From Candidatus Saccharibacteria bacterium UBA6224 (GTDB lineage: Bacteria > Patescibacteriota > Saccharimonadia > Saccharimonadales > UBA4665), in assembly GCA_002441585.1 (NCBI GenBank), contig DJWS01000008.1, positions 45,639-109,638 on the forward strand: DNA of 64,000 bases. The letters run 5' to 3'. The translations under genes were made by a program, and so were the position numbers. Position 1 is the stretch's first letter; each line of letters opens with the position of its first letter. Below the pieces are notes generated by a model. That model searched no databases. It was not told the DNA's origin and saw only the letters and a list, made by a program, of their open reading frames with translations. Positions 7,216 to 14,066 of the stretch are shown here, in pieces.

Positions 7216-7944
7216 ATGAAAAGCGCTATCAGTATCAGTGGCTTGTCAGTTACGCTGGGGCGCAAATTCGAGGCCTTGCATGATGTGACGCTCGAGCTCC
7301 CCGAGGGGCGAATTACTGGCTTGATTGGTCCGAGTGGGGCCGGCAAAACCACGCTCATGCGCGTTATTGTCGGAAGGCAAAAATTTAATTTGGGACAAGT
7401 CGAGATTCTAGGGCTTCCGGCCGGTTCGCCGGAGCTGCGACCACGTATGCGCTACATGACGCAAGAATTGTCGGTGTATGCCGATTTGACGCTCATGGAA
7501 AATCTGCGTTACTTTGCACGCATGTATGGCTACCATGGCCGAGCCGCCAAACAAGCTGCCACAGAGGCTATCGATAAGGTATCTCTGACTGGCAAGTCGG
7601 GTGTCCTGGTGTCTGATTTATCCGGCGGCCAGAAGCAGCGTGTCTCGTTAGCTATCGCGTTGATAGGCCGTCCAGAGTTGCTAGTGCTGGATGAGCCGAC
7701 AGTCGGTCTGGACCCGGTTCTGCGCGAGGAGCTATGGAGCTTATTCCGCGAACTTGCTGCCAATGGCGTGACCGTCGTCGTGTCGAGCCATGTCATGGAT
7801 GAGGCCGAGCGCTGCGATGAACTAATATTGATTCGTGACAGTCGCATAGTCGCCCATGACACACCCGATGCGCTGCGTAAACGCACCGACTCGGATACCA
7901 TAGAGCAAAGTTTCCTGAAGCTGGCAGGGGGCAAAGCGGTATGA
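7216..7944 (+). CDS. ABC-2 type transporter ATP-binding protein
   Basis: 242-aa ATPase that powers the permease encoded next. It has Walker A GPSGAGKTTL, signature LSGGQKQRVSLA, Walker B LLVLDEPTVGLDP and the switch His in VVSSHVMDEAERCD. It is closest in style to DrrA/CcmA-type drug or polysaccharide exporters. TGCTATGCT ends 6 nt before the ATG, so the mRNA is probably leaderless. Its stop overlaps the permease start by 4 bp (ATGA). The substrate is unknown. Confidence 0.93.
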   Translation: MKSAISISGLSVTLGRKFEALHDVTLELPEGRITGLIGPSGAGKTTLMRVIVGRQKFNLGQVEILGLPAGSPELRPRMRYMTQELSVYADLTLMENLRYFARMYGYHGRAAKQAATEAIDKVSLTGKSGVLVSDLSGGQKQRVSLAIALIGRPELLVLDEPTVGLDPVLREELWSLFRELAANGVTVVVSSHVMDEAERCDELILIRDSRIVAHDTPDALRKRTDSDTIEQSFLKLAGGKAV

Positions 7945-8675
7945 GTATACGGCGAACCTTCGCTACGGCCCTCCGGGTATTGAATCAGCTACGGCATGAT
8001 CCGCGCACCCTTGCGCTAGTACTGGTCGTGCCATGTGTCCTTATGTTCCTGCTGAAGTACATCTTCGACGGCAATCCGCTGATATTCAATGCCGTGGCGC
8101 CGATGCTACTAGGCATATTCCCGTTGCTGATGATGTTCCTCATCACGTCCATAGCTACTCTTAGGGAGCGCAAGACCGGTACGCTGGATCGACTCATGAC
8201 CATGCCTATCAGCAAGCTCGATTTCATATTCGGTTACGCCATAGCCTTTTCGGCGTTAGCTTTCGTACAGGCCAGTATCGTCAGTCTCGTGACGCTGGGC
8301 TGGTTGGGCGTGACTGTTCAGGGTGGCACAATATCGCTCCTCGTCGCGGCCGTGGCGGCAGCCCTGCTGGGCACAGCGCTGGGCTTGTTCGTCAGCGCGT
8401 TTGCGACCAGCGAATTCCAGGCGGTTGAGCTGGTCATGCCCACCCTGATGCCCCAAATACTGGTCTGTGGGTTATTTGTGCCGCGCGAGCAGATGGCGAC
8501 AGCCCTCGAAAAAATTTCCGATTTTCTGCCCTTGACCTACAGCGTGGACGCCATGAGACAAATAACCATACATACTGGCTGGTCCAGCGATTTAACGTTT
8601 GATCTGGCGGTTGTACTGGGCTGTACGGTGGTGGCATTGCTGCTTGGTTCGGTGACGATTCGACGGCAAACCTGA
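7941..8675 (+). CDS. ABC-2 type transporter permease
   Basis: 244-aa membrane protein with about six hydrophobic segments: RTLALVLVVPCVLMFLLKYIF, APMLLGIFPLLMMFLI, YAIAFSALAFVQASIV, a long alanine-rich pair around LLVAAVAAALLGTALGLFV, a segment around PTLMPQILVCGLFVP, and a C-terminal AVVLGCTVVALLLGSV. The cytoplasmic RERKTGTLDRLMTMPIS motif is the standard coupling region of ABC-2 permeases. It overlaps the ATPase gene by 4 bp and the next small gene by one base. It works with the ATPase as an exporter of unknown substrate. Confidence 0.92.
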   Translation: MSIRRTFATALRVLNQLRHDPRTLALVLVVPCVLMFLLKYIFDGNPLIFNAVAPMLLGIFPLLMMFLITSIATLRERKTGTLDRLMTMPISKLDFIFGYAIAFSALAFVQASIVSLVTLGWLGVTVQGGTISLLVAAVAAALLGTALGLFVSAFATSEFQAVELVMPTLMPQILVCGLFVPREQMATALEKISDFLPLTYSVDAMRQITIHTGWSSDLTFDLAVVLGCTVVALLLGSVTIRRQT

Positions 8676-8854
8676 TGGATGACTCGGGCGAAACGGCGCT
8701 GCCATGCGACGATAAATTGGCTTTTGATACGCAGCGCCAGGCGAGTGCTGCTGCGAATGTCGCCCAGTATCAGCACGGCGCCATTTTGCGTCCCTACCGC
8801 TGCCGGCACTGTTCGCTGTGGCATCTGACGACGAAAACCACAAATGATAGCTAG
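8675..8854 (+). CDS. 59-aa protein with CxxC-H zinc-binding-like end
   Basis: A short frame whose ATG shares its first base with the permease stop (TGATG), a translational coupling arrangement. It reads MDDSGETALPCDDKLAFDTQ.. and ends ILRPYRCRHCSLWHLTTK. The Cys-x2-Cys plus the following His and an N-terminal Cys (PCDDKLAF) could hold one zinc ion. Similar small 'YRC..C..WHLT' proteins exist in actinobacteria, as far as I recall; no function is known to me. The coupling and the motif argue that it is real. Confidence 0.65.
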   Translation: MDDSGETALPCDDKLAFDTQRQASAAANVAQYQHGAILRPYRCRHCSLWHLTTKTTNDS

Positions 8855-8859
8855 TCAAC

Positions 8860-8998
8860 TTGTGTCTACTGTGGTAGAGTAGTCATACTAGAAAAGCTGC
8901 TAATACCTTGTTTCAGGTTCTAGGTACTATAAATAAAGTGTTTCAGGAGCGCAGCTAACTGGTTTGCCAGTTTACTCCGAGAACAGTAGGAGATATAA
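8860..8998 (+). promoter_or_regulatory. Promoter and about 100-nt leader of the RRM gene
   Basis: TTGTGT (8860-8865), an 18-bp spacer and CATACT (8884-8889) give a start near 8896. The leader has a direct repeat TGTTTCAGG (8909-8917 and 8939-8947) and a hairpin, AACTGG-TTTG-CCAGTT, framed by GGAG and CTCC. A ribosome site GTAGGAG lies 6 nt before ATG 8999. Cold-shock and RRM genes often carry long structured leaders, so control by RNA folding is plausible. Confidence 0.5.
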
Positions 8999-9286
8999 AT
9001 GGCAATTAAACTTTTTGTTGGCTCCCTCTCATGGGGTGTGACAGACGACATGTTGAGCGACTTTTTCGCACAAGCAGGTACGGTCACCTCAGCCAAAGTC
9101 ATCATGGACCGCGACAGCGGCCGCAGCAAGGGCTTCGGTTTTGTTGAGATGAGCAGTGACGATGAGGCCAAGAAGGCTATCGACGAACTCAACGGCAAAG
9201 AGCTGGATGGCCGCGCCGTGAACGTCAGCGAAGCTCGTCCACGCGAAGAGCGTCCACGCCGCGATTTTGGCGCCAACCGCTACTAA
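8999..9286 (+). CDS. RNA-binding protein with one RRM domain
   Basis: 95-aa single RRM protein of the kind seen in cyanobacteria and many CPR genomes. RNP2 is KLFVGSLSW (residues 4-12) and RNP1 is SKGFGFVEM, with the aromatic residues that stack on RNA bases. The short tail PREERPRRDFGANRY is Arg-rich, typical of such proteins. It probably acts as an RNA chaperone or in cold response. It has a good Shine-Dalgarno site, unlike most first genes here, and is followed by a strong terminator, so it forms a single-gene unit. Confidence 0.93.
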   Translation: MAIKLFVGSLSWGVTDDMLSDFFAQAGTVTSAKVIMDRDSGRSKGFGFVEMSSDDEAKKAIDELNGKELDGRAVNVSEARPREERPRRDFGANRY

Positions 9287-9307
9287 ATTGCAACTGAGCA
9301 AACCAAG

Positions 9308-9337
9308 AACCACCCGGCAACGGGTGGTTTTTATTTG
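9308..9337 (+). terminator. Rho-independent terminator after the RRM gene
   Basis: AACCACCCG (9308-9316) and CGGGTGGTT (9321-9329) form a 9-bp stem with a GCAA loop, followed by TTTATTT. Confidence 0.93.
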
Positions 9338-9383
9338 GCTGGTTTTCTTGACCCCGCCAGCCCCACAGCTTACGCTAATAAGG

Positions 9384-10682
9384 ATGAAGGAGCGCATCAC
9401 CCAGGCCAAAGACCAGGCGAAAGAGTTAGCCGAAAAGACAGCCAGCAAGCTGGGTCTGATTCGTGGTGATCGGGAACTTGGGGCCGCCGATGTCGCGGCC
9501 GCCCGCGAATATATCCATAACTACTGGGCTAATCTGGAGCGCTTTCACCCTCGTGACGACGAAAGCTTGCTCGGCCTGCCCAAGCCCTACCTAGTGCCCA
9601 GCTTCGAGGAAAACGCCAGCTTCGACTACAACGAGCTCTACTACTGGGATAGCTATTTCATGGTCCAGGGACTCTATGATTCCGAGCATCGAGAGCTGGT
9701 TACGGGCATATTGGAGAATTTGCTCAGCCTGTTCCAGCGCTTCCGGGTGGTGCCCAACGCCTCTCGCACCTATCTGATGGGTCGATCACAACCGCCGTTC
9801 CTGTCTACGTTCATCTTTGAAGTCTACGAGCACTTTGATGCTGGTGATGAGTGGCTCAAGGATGCCATCGAGCTGGCCAAACAGGAATACGAAATTGTCT
9901 GGATGGGCACCAAGAAGCCGAACGACCGGTTGGTTTATCGCAAATTGAGCCGATACTACGACATCAATTACCTGCATGATCTGGCCGAAGCCGAAAGCGG
10001 CTGGGACATGACACCACGCTTTAGCCGCAAAGCGCTCAACTATTTGCCAGTTGACCTAAATGCCTTGCTGTATAAATACGAGATGGACTTTTTCCGAGCG
10101 GCCGAGATATTTGGCGAAGCGGAAGAGGCGAAGCGCTGGCGCGCGGCTGCCGAAGAACGCAAACATACCATGAACGAACTGATGTGGGACAAGCTGCGCG
10201 GACTCTATTACGACTACAATTTTGTCCGCCAAAAACGCGGCAACGTCAGTAGTCTGGCTGCATATTTCCCGATGTGGGCCGGTATGATCAGCCAGCGTCA
10301 GGCCGAATCGATGGTCCGGGCGCTGCACCGTTTCGAGAACAAGGGAGGCTTGGCCACCACTGACGCCTTGCCGATTGGGCAGTACATGCGCGGCAGCATG
10401 CCGACCCAGTGGGCCTACCCGAACGGCTGGGCGCCGCTGCAGTTCATCGTCATCCAGGCGCTCGAACGGTATGGCTACCACGAGGATGCTCGGCGCATTG
10501 CCCACAAGTGGCTCCGGGCCAACTTGGATTGGTTCAATGCCCATGGAGTGTTCTTGGAAAAATACAACGTCGCCTCGCCCGACAAGCCGCCAGTGAAGGG
10601 CGTGTATCCGTCACAAACCGGTTTCGGCTGGACCAATGCCATCTTCGAGCGGCTGTGCCAAGAATACATCGATAAACCGTAA
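9384..10682 (+). CDS. Divergent GH37 trehalase-like glycosidase
   Basis: 432 aa, shorter than classical trehalases (about 550). Family motifs present: LYYWDSYFMVQGL, NASRTYLMGRSQPPFL, AESGWDMTPRFSRK (with the Asp that acts as general acid in GH37), PTQWAYPNGWAP and GFGWTNAIF. Motifs altered: the PGGRF segment before the first motif is replaced by ENASFDYNEL. The glycine-rich GGGGEY before GFGWTN is reduced to VKGVYPSQT, so the usual Glu is Val here. No signal peptide is visible, so it is probably cytoplasmic. I rejected the longer frame from 9267, which runs through the RRM terminator. Substrate may not be trehalose. Confidence 0.8.
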   Translation: MKERITQAKDQAKELAEKTASKLGLIRGDRELGAADVAAAREYIHNYWANLERFHPRDDESLLGLPKPYLVPSFEENASFDYNELYYWDSYFMVQGLYDSEHRELVTGILENLLSLFQRFRVVPNASRTYLMGRSQPPFLSTFIFEVYEHFDAGDEWLKDAIELAKQEYEIVWMGTKKPNDRLVYRKLSRYYDINYLHDLAEAESGWDMTPRFSRKALNYLPVDLNALLYKYEMDFFRAAEIFGEAEEAKRWRAAAEERKHTMNELMWDKLRGLYYDYNFVRQKRGNVSSLAAYFPMWAGMISQRQAESMVRALHRFENKGGLATTDALPIGQYMRGSMPTQWAYPNGWAPLQFIVIQALERYGYHEDARRIAHKWLRANLDWFNAHGVFLEKYNVASPDKPPVKGVYPSQTGFGWTNAIFERLCQEYIDKP

Positions 10683-10713
10683 TTAACTCGTGCGACGCAT
10701 CGCGGCCAACCGG

Positions 10714-10861
10714 TGGTATAATTCGTTGAGTTACTGCAGTTTTCGAAATTATAGCCCAAGGAGCGTCAGCGACTGGGTAGAATTTTGAGAGGACGACCGT
10801 AGTTGCAAGTCGAAGCTTTTGGCAGATGCCAAAATGAGACAGTCAGCGTACGGAAGGACAA
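10714..10861 (+). promoter_or_regulatory. Promoter and structured 5' leader before tRNA-Val
   Basis: TGGTATAAT (10714-10722) is a perfect extended -10 box. Between the predicted start (about 10729) and the tRNA lie about 130 nt that can fold. CCGTA (10797-10801) pairs with TACGG (10849-10853) and encloses a perfect hairpin TTTTGGCA-GA-TGCCAAAA (10817-10834). I see no reading frame. It may be a simple processed leader or a separate small RNA. Confidence 0.5.
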
Positions 10862-10938
10862 GGGGCTGTAGCTCAGCTGGCTAGAGCGCAGCATTCACAT
10901 TGCTGAAGTCGGGGGTTCGAGTCCCTCCAGCCCCACCA
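10862..10938 (+). tRNA. tRNA-Val (anticodon CAC)
   Basis: A complete cloverleaf: acceptor GGGGCTG/CAGCCCC, D-arm GCTC..GAGC, anticodon stem CAGCA/TGCTG around the loop TTCACAT (CAC), T-arm GGGGG-TTCGAGT-CCCTC, discriminator A and an encoded CCA end. Confidence 0.96.
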
Positions 10939-10959
10939 TTAACTGGTATACTTTTAGCT

Positions 10960-11010
10960 ATGAGCAATTTCGTAACCTCGAACATGCACATGATGCCCCC
11001 GCGGGCATAA
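10960..11010 (+). CDS. Met-rich leader peptide upstream of metG
   Basis: A 16-codon frame, MSNFVTSNMHMMPPRA, between tRNA-Val and metG, with four Met codons, three of them within four codons. Its own extended -10 box (TGGTATACT, TATACT at 10947-10952) ends 7 nt before the ATG. A 6-bp hairpin, ATGCCC-CCGC-GGGCAT (10993-11008), overlaps its last codons beginning at the fourth Met codon and is followed by a pyrimidine-rich stretch (CTTCTCTTT). The first 11 bases of the frame equal those of metG. This suggests control of metG by ribosome stalling on Met codons; the weak U-tract is the main doubt. Confidence 0.5.
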   Translation: MSNFVTSNMHMMPPRA

Positions 11011-11062
11011 CTTCTCTTTGACCAACTTCTTTATTACGCACTAACCAGGTAGACTAAACACT

Positions 11063-12496
11063 ATGAGCAATTTTTATGTAACGACTTCTATTCCCTATGT
11101 TAACGGCGAACCGCACGTCGGTCATGCGCTTGAATTTTTGCAGGCGGATGTTTTGGCCCGCTACGCCAGGCAGCGCGGTGCGCCGACAATTTTTAGCACC
11201 GGCAGCGATGAGCACGGCACCAAAGTAGCCCAAACAGCCGAAAAACTCGGTAAGACGCCACGGGAATTCGTCGACGAGGTGAGTGCCAAATTCAAAGAAC
11301 TATTGACTGACCTAAATATCAGTAACGACCGCTTTATCCGCACCACCGACAAGGGTCACGAGCAGCGCTCGCAGCTCATCTGGAAAGCGCTGAAGGACGA
11401 TATCTACAAGGCCAAATACACCGGTTGGTACGATGTCAAGCAAGAAGAGTTCGTCTCCGAAAGTCAGGCCGATCCGGAGCGCAAAAAACCTGATCACCCA
11501 CAGGCTTACCAAAAGATCGAAGAGGAAAATTACTTCTTCAGACTCAGCAAATACACTGACCGGATTCGCGATGCCATCGAAAAGGGCGAGTTGAATATCC
11601 TGCCCGTGACCCGACGTAACGAAACGCTGGCCCTACTTCGTGAAGGCCTCGAAGATATCAGTGTTTCGCGTCCAAAGGATAAGCTGTCGTGGGGCATACC
11701 GGTACCGGGGGACAAGACACAGGTCATGTATGTCTGGTTCGAGGCGTTGATGAACTACATAACCGTCCTAGGATATCCCGAGCACGACGACTTCAAGGAC
11801 TATTGGCCGGCTAACGTCCAGGTAATCGGCAAGGACATTTCCCGCTTTCACACGGCCATCTGGCCGGCAATGTTAATGGGGCTGGGTCAACCATTACCCA
11901 AGACCGTCTATGTCCACGGCTTTATCACACTAAATGGTGAAAAGATGAGCAAAAGCATTGGTAATGTGGTGGCTCCTGCCGAAATCCTGGCTAAACACGG
12001 TGTCGACGCTTTCCGTTACTACTTCTTGCGCCACATCCCATCCTACGAAGACGGTGACTTTAGCTGGGAGCTGTTCGAGAACGCCTACAACAACGAGCTG
12101 GCCAACGAACTCGGCAACGCCGTTCAGCGAACTGTCGTCATGATCCAGAAATACCAAGGTGGGCTGATCGGTGATATCCCGCCCTCCGAACACGATATCG
12201 CCGGCTATAACGCCGCACTCGAAGCCTGCCAGTTCGACCGGGCTCTTGATGAAGTCTGGGAAAAGGTTCGCGGCCTAAACCAATATATCGACGAGGCGAA
12301 GCCCTGGCAGATTGCCAAAGACGGCGACGAGGAGCATCTGCGCGAGGTACTGGCCCAGCAGGCGAGCGATTTACTGCAGATAGCCGAACTGCTCGAGCCA
12401 TTTTTGCCTGACACCTCAGCCAAGATACGGGGCATATTTAATGAGGGTATCGTCCGACCGACCGAGACCACACTATTTCCCAAGACGGAACAGTAA
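11063..12496 (+). CDS. metG: Methionyl-tRNA synthetase
   Basis: Charges tRNA-Met with methionine. The 477-aa class I enzyme has the HIGH-type motif PHVGHALEF near residue 18 and KMSKSIGN. It has no Cys knuckles in the connective peptide region, so it is the zinc-free form, and it lacks the C-terminal tRNA-binding extension of longer homologues. A -10-like TAGACT (11050-11055) ends 7 nt before ATG, so it can start as a leaderless mRNA; a second transcript may come from the leader-peptide promoter at 10947. The stop lies 10 nt before tatD, an order shared with actinobacteria. Confidence 0.95.
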   Translation: MSNFYVTTSIPYVNGEPHVGHALEFLQADVLARYARQRGAPTIFSTGSDEHGTKVAQTAEKLGKTPREFVDEVSAKFKELLTDLNISNDRFIRTTDKGHEQRSQLIWKALKDDIYKAKYTGWYDVKQEEFVSESQADPERKKPDHPQAYQKIEEENYFFRLSKYTDRIRDAIEKGELNILPVTRRNETLALLREGLEDISVSRPKDKLSWGIPVPGDKTQVMYVWFEALMNYITVLGYPEHDDFKDYWPANVQVIGKDISRFHTAIWPAMLMGLGQPLPKTVYVHGFITLNGEKMSKSIGNVVAPAEILAKHGVDAFRYYFLRHIPSYEDGDFSWELFENAYNNELANELGNAVQRTVVMIQKYQGGLIGDIPPSEHDIAGYNAALEACQFDRALDEVWEKVRGLNQYIDEAKPWQIAKDGDEEHLREVLAQQASDLLQIAELLEPFLPDTSAKIRGIFNEGIVRPTETTLFPKTEQ

Positions 12497-12506
12497 CGAG
12501 GTTGTC

Positions 12507-13325
12507 GTGGAGCTTTTCGATACGCATTGTCACATTCAATCTGCTGGGCTAGGTAAGGGCGAGCGGACTACGCGCGAGCTCTGGGCTAAGGACGATCACG
12601 TAACGATCAACGACTTGGTTGAACGTGCTCATGAGGCTGGCGTGACAAGGATGATGTGTGTCGGTTGCGATATTGCTGACAGTGAGTTGGCGATTGACTG
12701 CGCCAATGGCCGTGACGGCCTGTTTGCATCCATTGGTATTCACCCGCACGAGGCGCAACACGTTGCCGGTAAACCGGAGCAAAAGCTGGCTTTCGCGGCT
12801 CTGGCCAATGCACCAAAGGTGGTAGCCGTCGGTGAATGTGGGCTCGACTATTACTACACTCATTCCCCGCGAGCGGCGCAACTGGAAATCCTGAAATTTC
12901 AGCTTGATCTAGCATTAGAACACGGTTTGCCACTCATCTTCCACGTTCGTGAAGCATTTGATGACTTCTGGCAGCTATTCGACAACTATCCATCCGGTTC
13001 AATCAGGGGCGTCCTTCATAGCTTCACAGATTCGCTCGAAAATATGCAGCGGGCAGTAGCGAGCGGTCTGTACATAGGCGTCAACGGTATCGCGACCTTT
13101 GTTAAGGAAGAGGAAAAACGTGTGATGTATCGCACAATCCCACTCAACTCACTACTGTTAGAGACCGATGCCCCCTTCTTGACACCAACACCATACCGTG
13201 GTAATATCAACGAACCAAAACACATACGCACTATTGCGGAATTTCTTGAATCGATTCGCAGCGAAAGCCAAAACGATATAGCCGAGGCAACCACCAGGAA
13301 TGCCAGAGCACTCTTTAGTGTCTAA
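12507..13325 (+). CDS. tatD: TatD-family metal-dependent DNase
   Basis: 272-aa cytoplasmic nuclease of the amidohydrolase TIM-barrel family. Metal ligands are visible in order: LFDTHCHI (HxH), AVGECGLDYYY (Glu), IFHVREAFDDF (His), VLHSF (His) and LLLETDAPFLTP (Asp). I chose GTG 12507 because it begins right at VELFDTHCH, the normal N-terminus; the ATG at 12441 would overlap metG by 56 bp. It probably acts in DNA quality control or nucleic acid breakdown. It forms an operon with metG and the next two genes. Confidence 0.9.
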   Translation: MELFDTHCHIQSAGLGKGERTTRELWAKDDHVTINDLVERAHEAGVTRMMCVGCDIADSELAIDCANGRDGLFASIGIHPHEAQHVAGKPEQKLAFAALANAPKVVAVGECGLDYYYTHSPRAAQLEILKFQLDLALEHGLPLIFHVREAFDDFWQLFDNYPSGSIRGVLHSFTDSLENMQRAVASGLYIGVNGIATFVKEEEKRVMYRTIPLNSLLLETDAPFLTPTPYRGNINEPKHIRTIAEFLESIRSESQNDIAEATTRNARALFSV

Positions 13326-13346
13326 ACAGGTGAATTATTAGAGAAC

Positions 13347-13655
13347 ATGAGTAAATTAGCAGAATTTGCAGTAAATATGGGTCTGATTAAGTCGGAATAC
13401 GTCACGACGCTTCCGCTCAAAGAGCAGTCTAACGACATCAAGACGCTGGCTCGTATGCCGGAGATGGCCCCTGTAGTTCAGGAGATGGCCCATCTAATTT
13501 TGCAAGCCGAAGCCAACGTTGACGCCACCTGGACGCTATACAATCGCGAAAATCACGAGTTGACTGCCTATTTCCCCGATCCGGAACAGTCGGCGACTCC
13601 TCAGCAGCAACCGGCTGCTGAAGCAAATCCTTATTACGACAATCAGGCGGCCTAG
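13347..13655 (+). CDS. Conserved hypothetical protein, Gln/Pro-rich tail
   Basis: 102 aa, not recognised. The first about 75 residues look helical (LPLKEQSNDIKTLARMPEMAPVVQEMAHLILQAEANVDATWTLYNRE). The tail is low-complexity (SATPQQQPAAEANPYYDNQAA). No membrane or signal segment is visible. It lies 21 bp after tatD and 3 bp before the next gene, so it belongs to the metG operon. Confidence 0.7.
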   Translation: MSKLAEFAVNMGLIKSEYVTTLPLKEQSNDIKTLARMPEMAPVVQEMAHLILQAEANVDATWTLYNRENHELTAYFPDPEQSATPQQQPAAEANPYYDNQAA

Positions 13656-13658
13656 ACC

Positions 13659-14033
13659 ATGAAGATTGCACGAGCCGTTTCCAAGCGATCGGGCGAGCAG
13701 AAGCGAATCAATGCTCATCGGGCACTTTTGCGCCACCTGGCGAAGCTAGGCGGTGGCGTGTTTGGACCGATTCCCGAAGGCGTGCGTCGAGAATTCTTCT
13801 GCCTGGATGAGTTTACTTGGGTCTGGCACGAAGAGTGGACCGACCAAAACGGTGAGCGCCAGGCGCTGACCACCCGTTACGATGTACGCCCCACCGGCGT
13901 GCTGAAATCACAAGGCACGAACTCCTACCAGCACCTGAGCGCCGAAGAAGAGCGCAACTTCCGGGCAGCCGTCAAGCTGTATAGCGAGGGCGCTCGCGCT
14001 GAACTTGACCGACTAATGCAGGCTTCGGCCTAA
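13659..14033 (+). CDS. Conserved hypothetical protein
   Basis: 124 aa, not recognised. The centre looks like a small beta-rich domain: FGPIPEGVRREFFCLDEFTWVWHEEWTDQNGERQALTTRYDVRPTGVLKSQ. A helical end follows (SAEEERNFRAAVKLYSEGARAELDRLM). The N-terminus is basic (KIARAVSKRSGEQKRINAHRALLRHL). No transmembrane segment is visible. It is the last gene of the metG-tatD operon, 3 bp after the previous gene; the two unknown genes may act together. Confidence 0.72.
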   Translation: MKIARAVSKRSGEQKRINAHRALLRHLAKLGGGVFGPIPEGVRREFFCLDEFTWVWHEEWTDQNGERQALTTRYDVRPTGVLKSQGTNSYQHLSAEEERNFRAAVKLYSEGARAELDRLMQASA

Positions 14034-14066
14034 GCACTAGCGGCCATAGCTTGCTAAACTAGTATC

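Noticed and set aside
9267..9383. N-terminal extension of the trehalase-like protein
   Set aside because: It overlaps the RRM gene end and the terminator at 9308-9337; ATG 9384 is the sensible start.
10939..11062. T-box riboswitch before metG
   Set aside because: No T-box sequence or specifier stem; the region is too short and reads better as a leader peptide with a small hairpin.
12441..12506. Earlier ATG start for TatD
   Set aside because: It would overlap metG by 56 bp and add a non-homologous Arg/Pro-rich stretch before the VELFDTHCH start.
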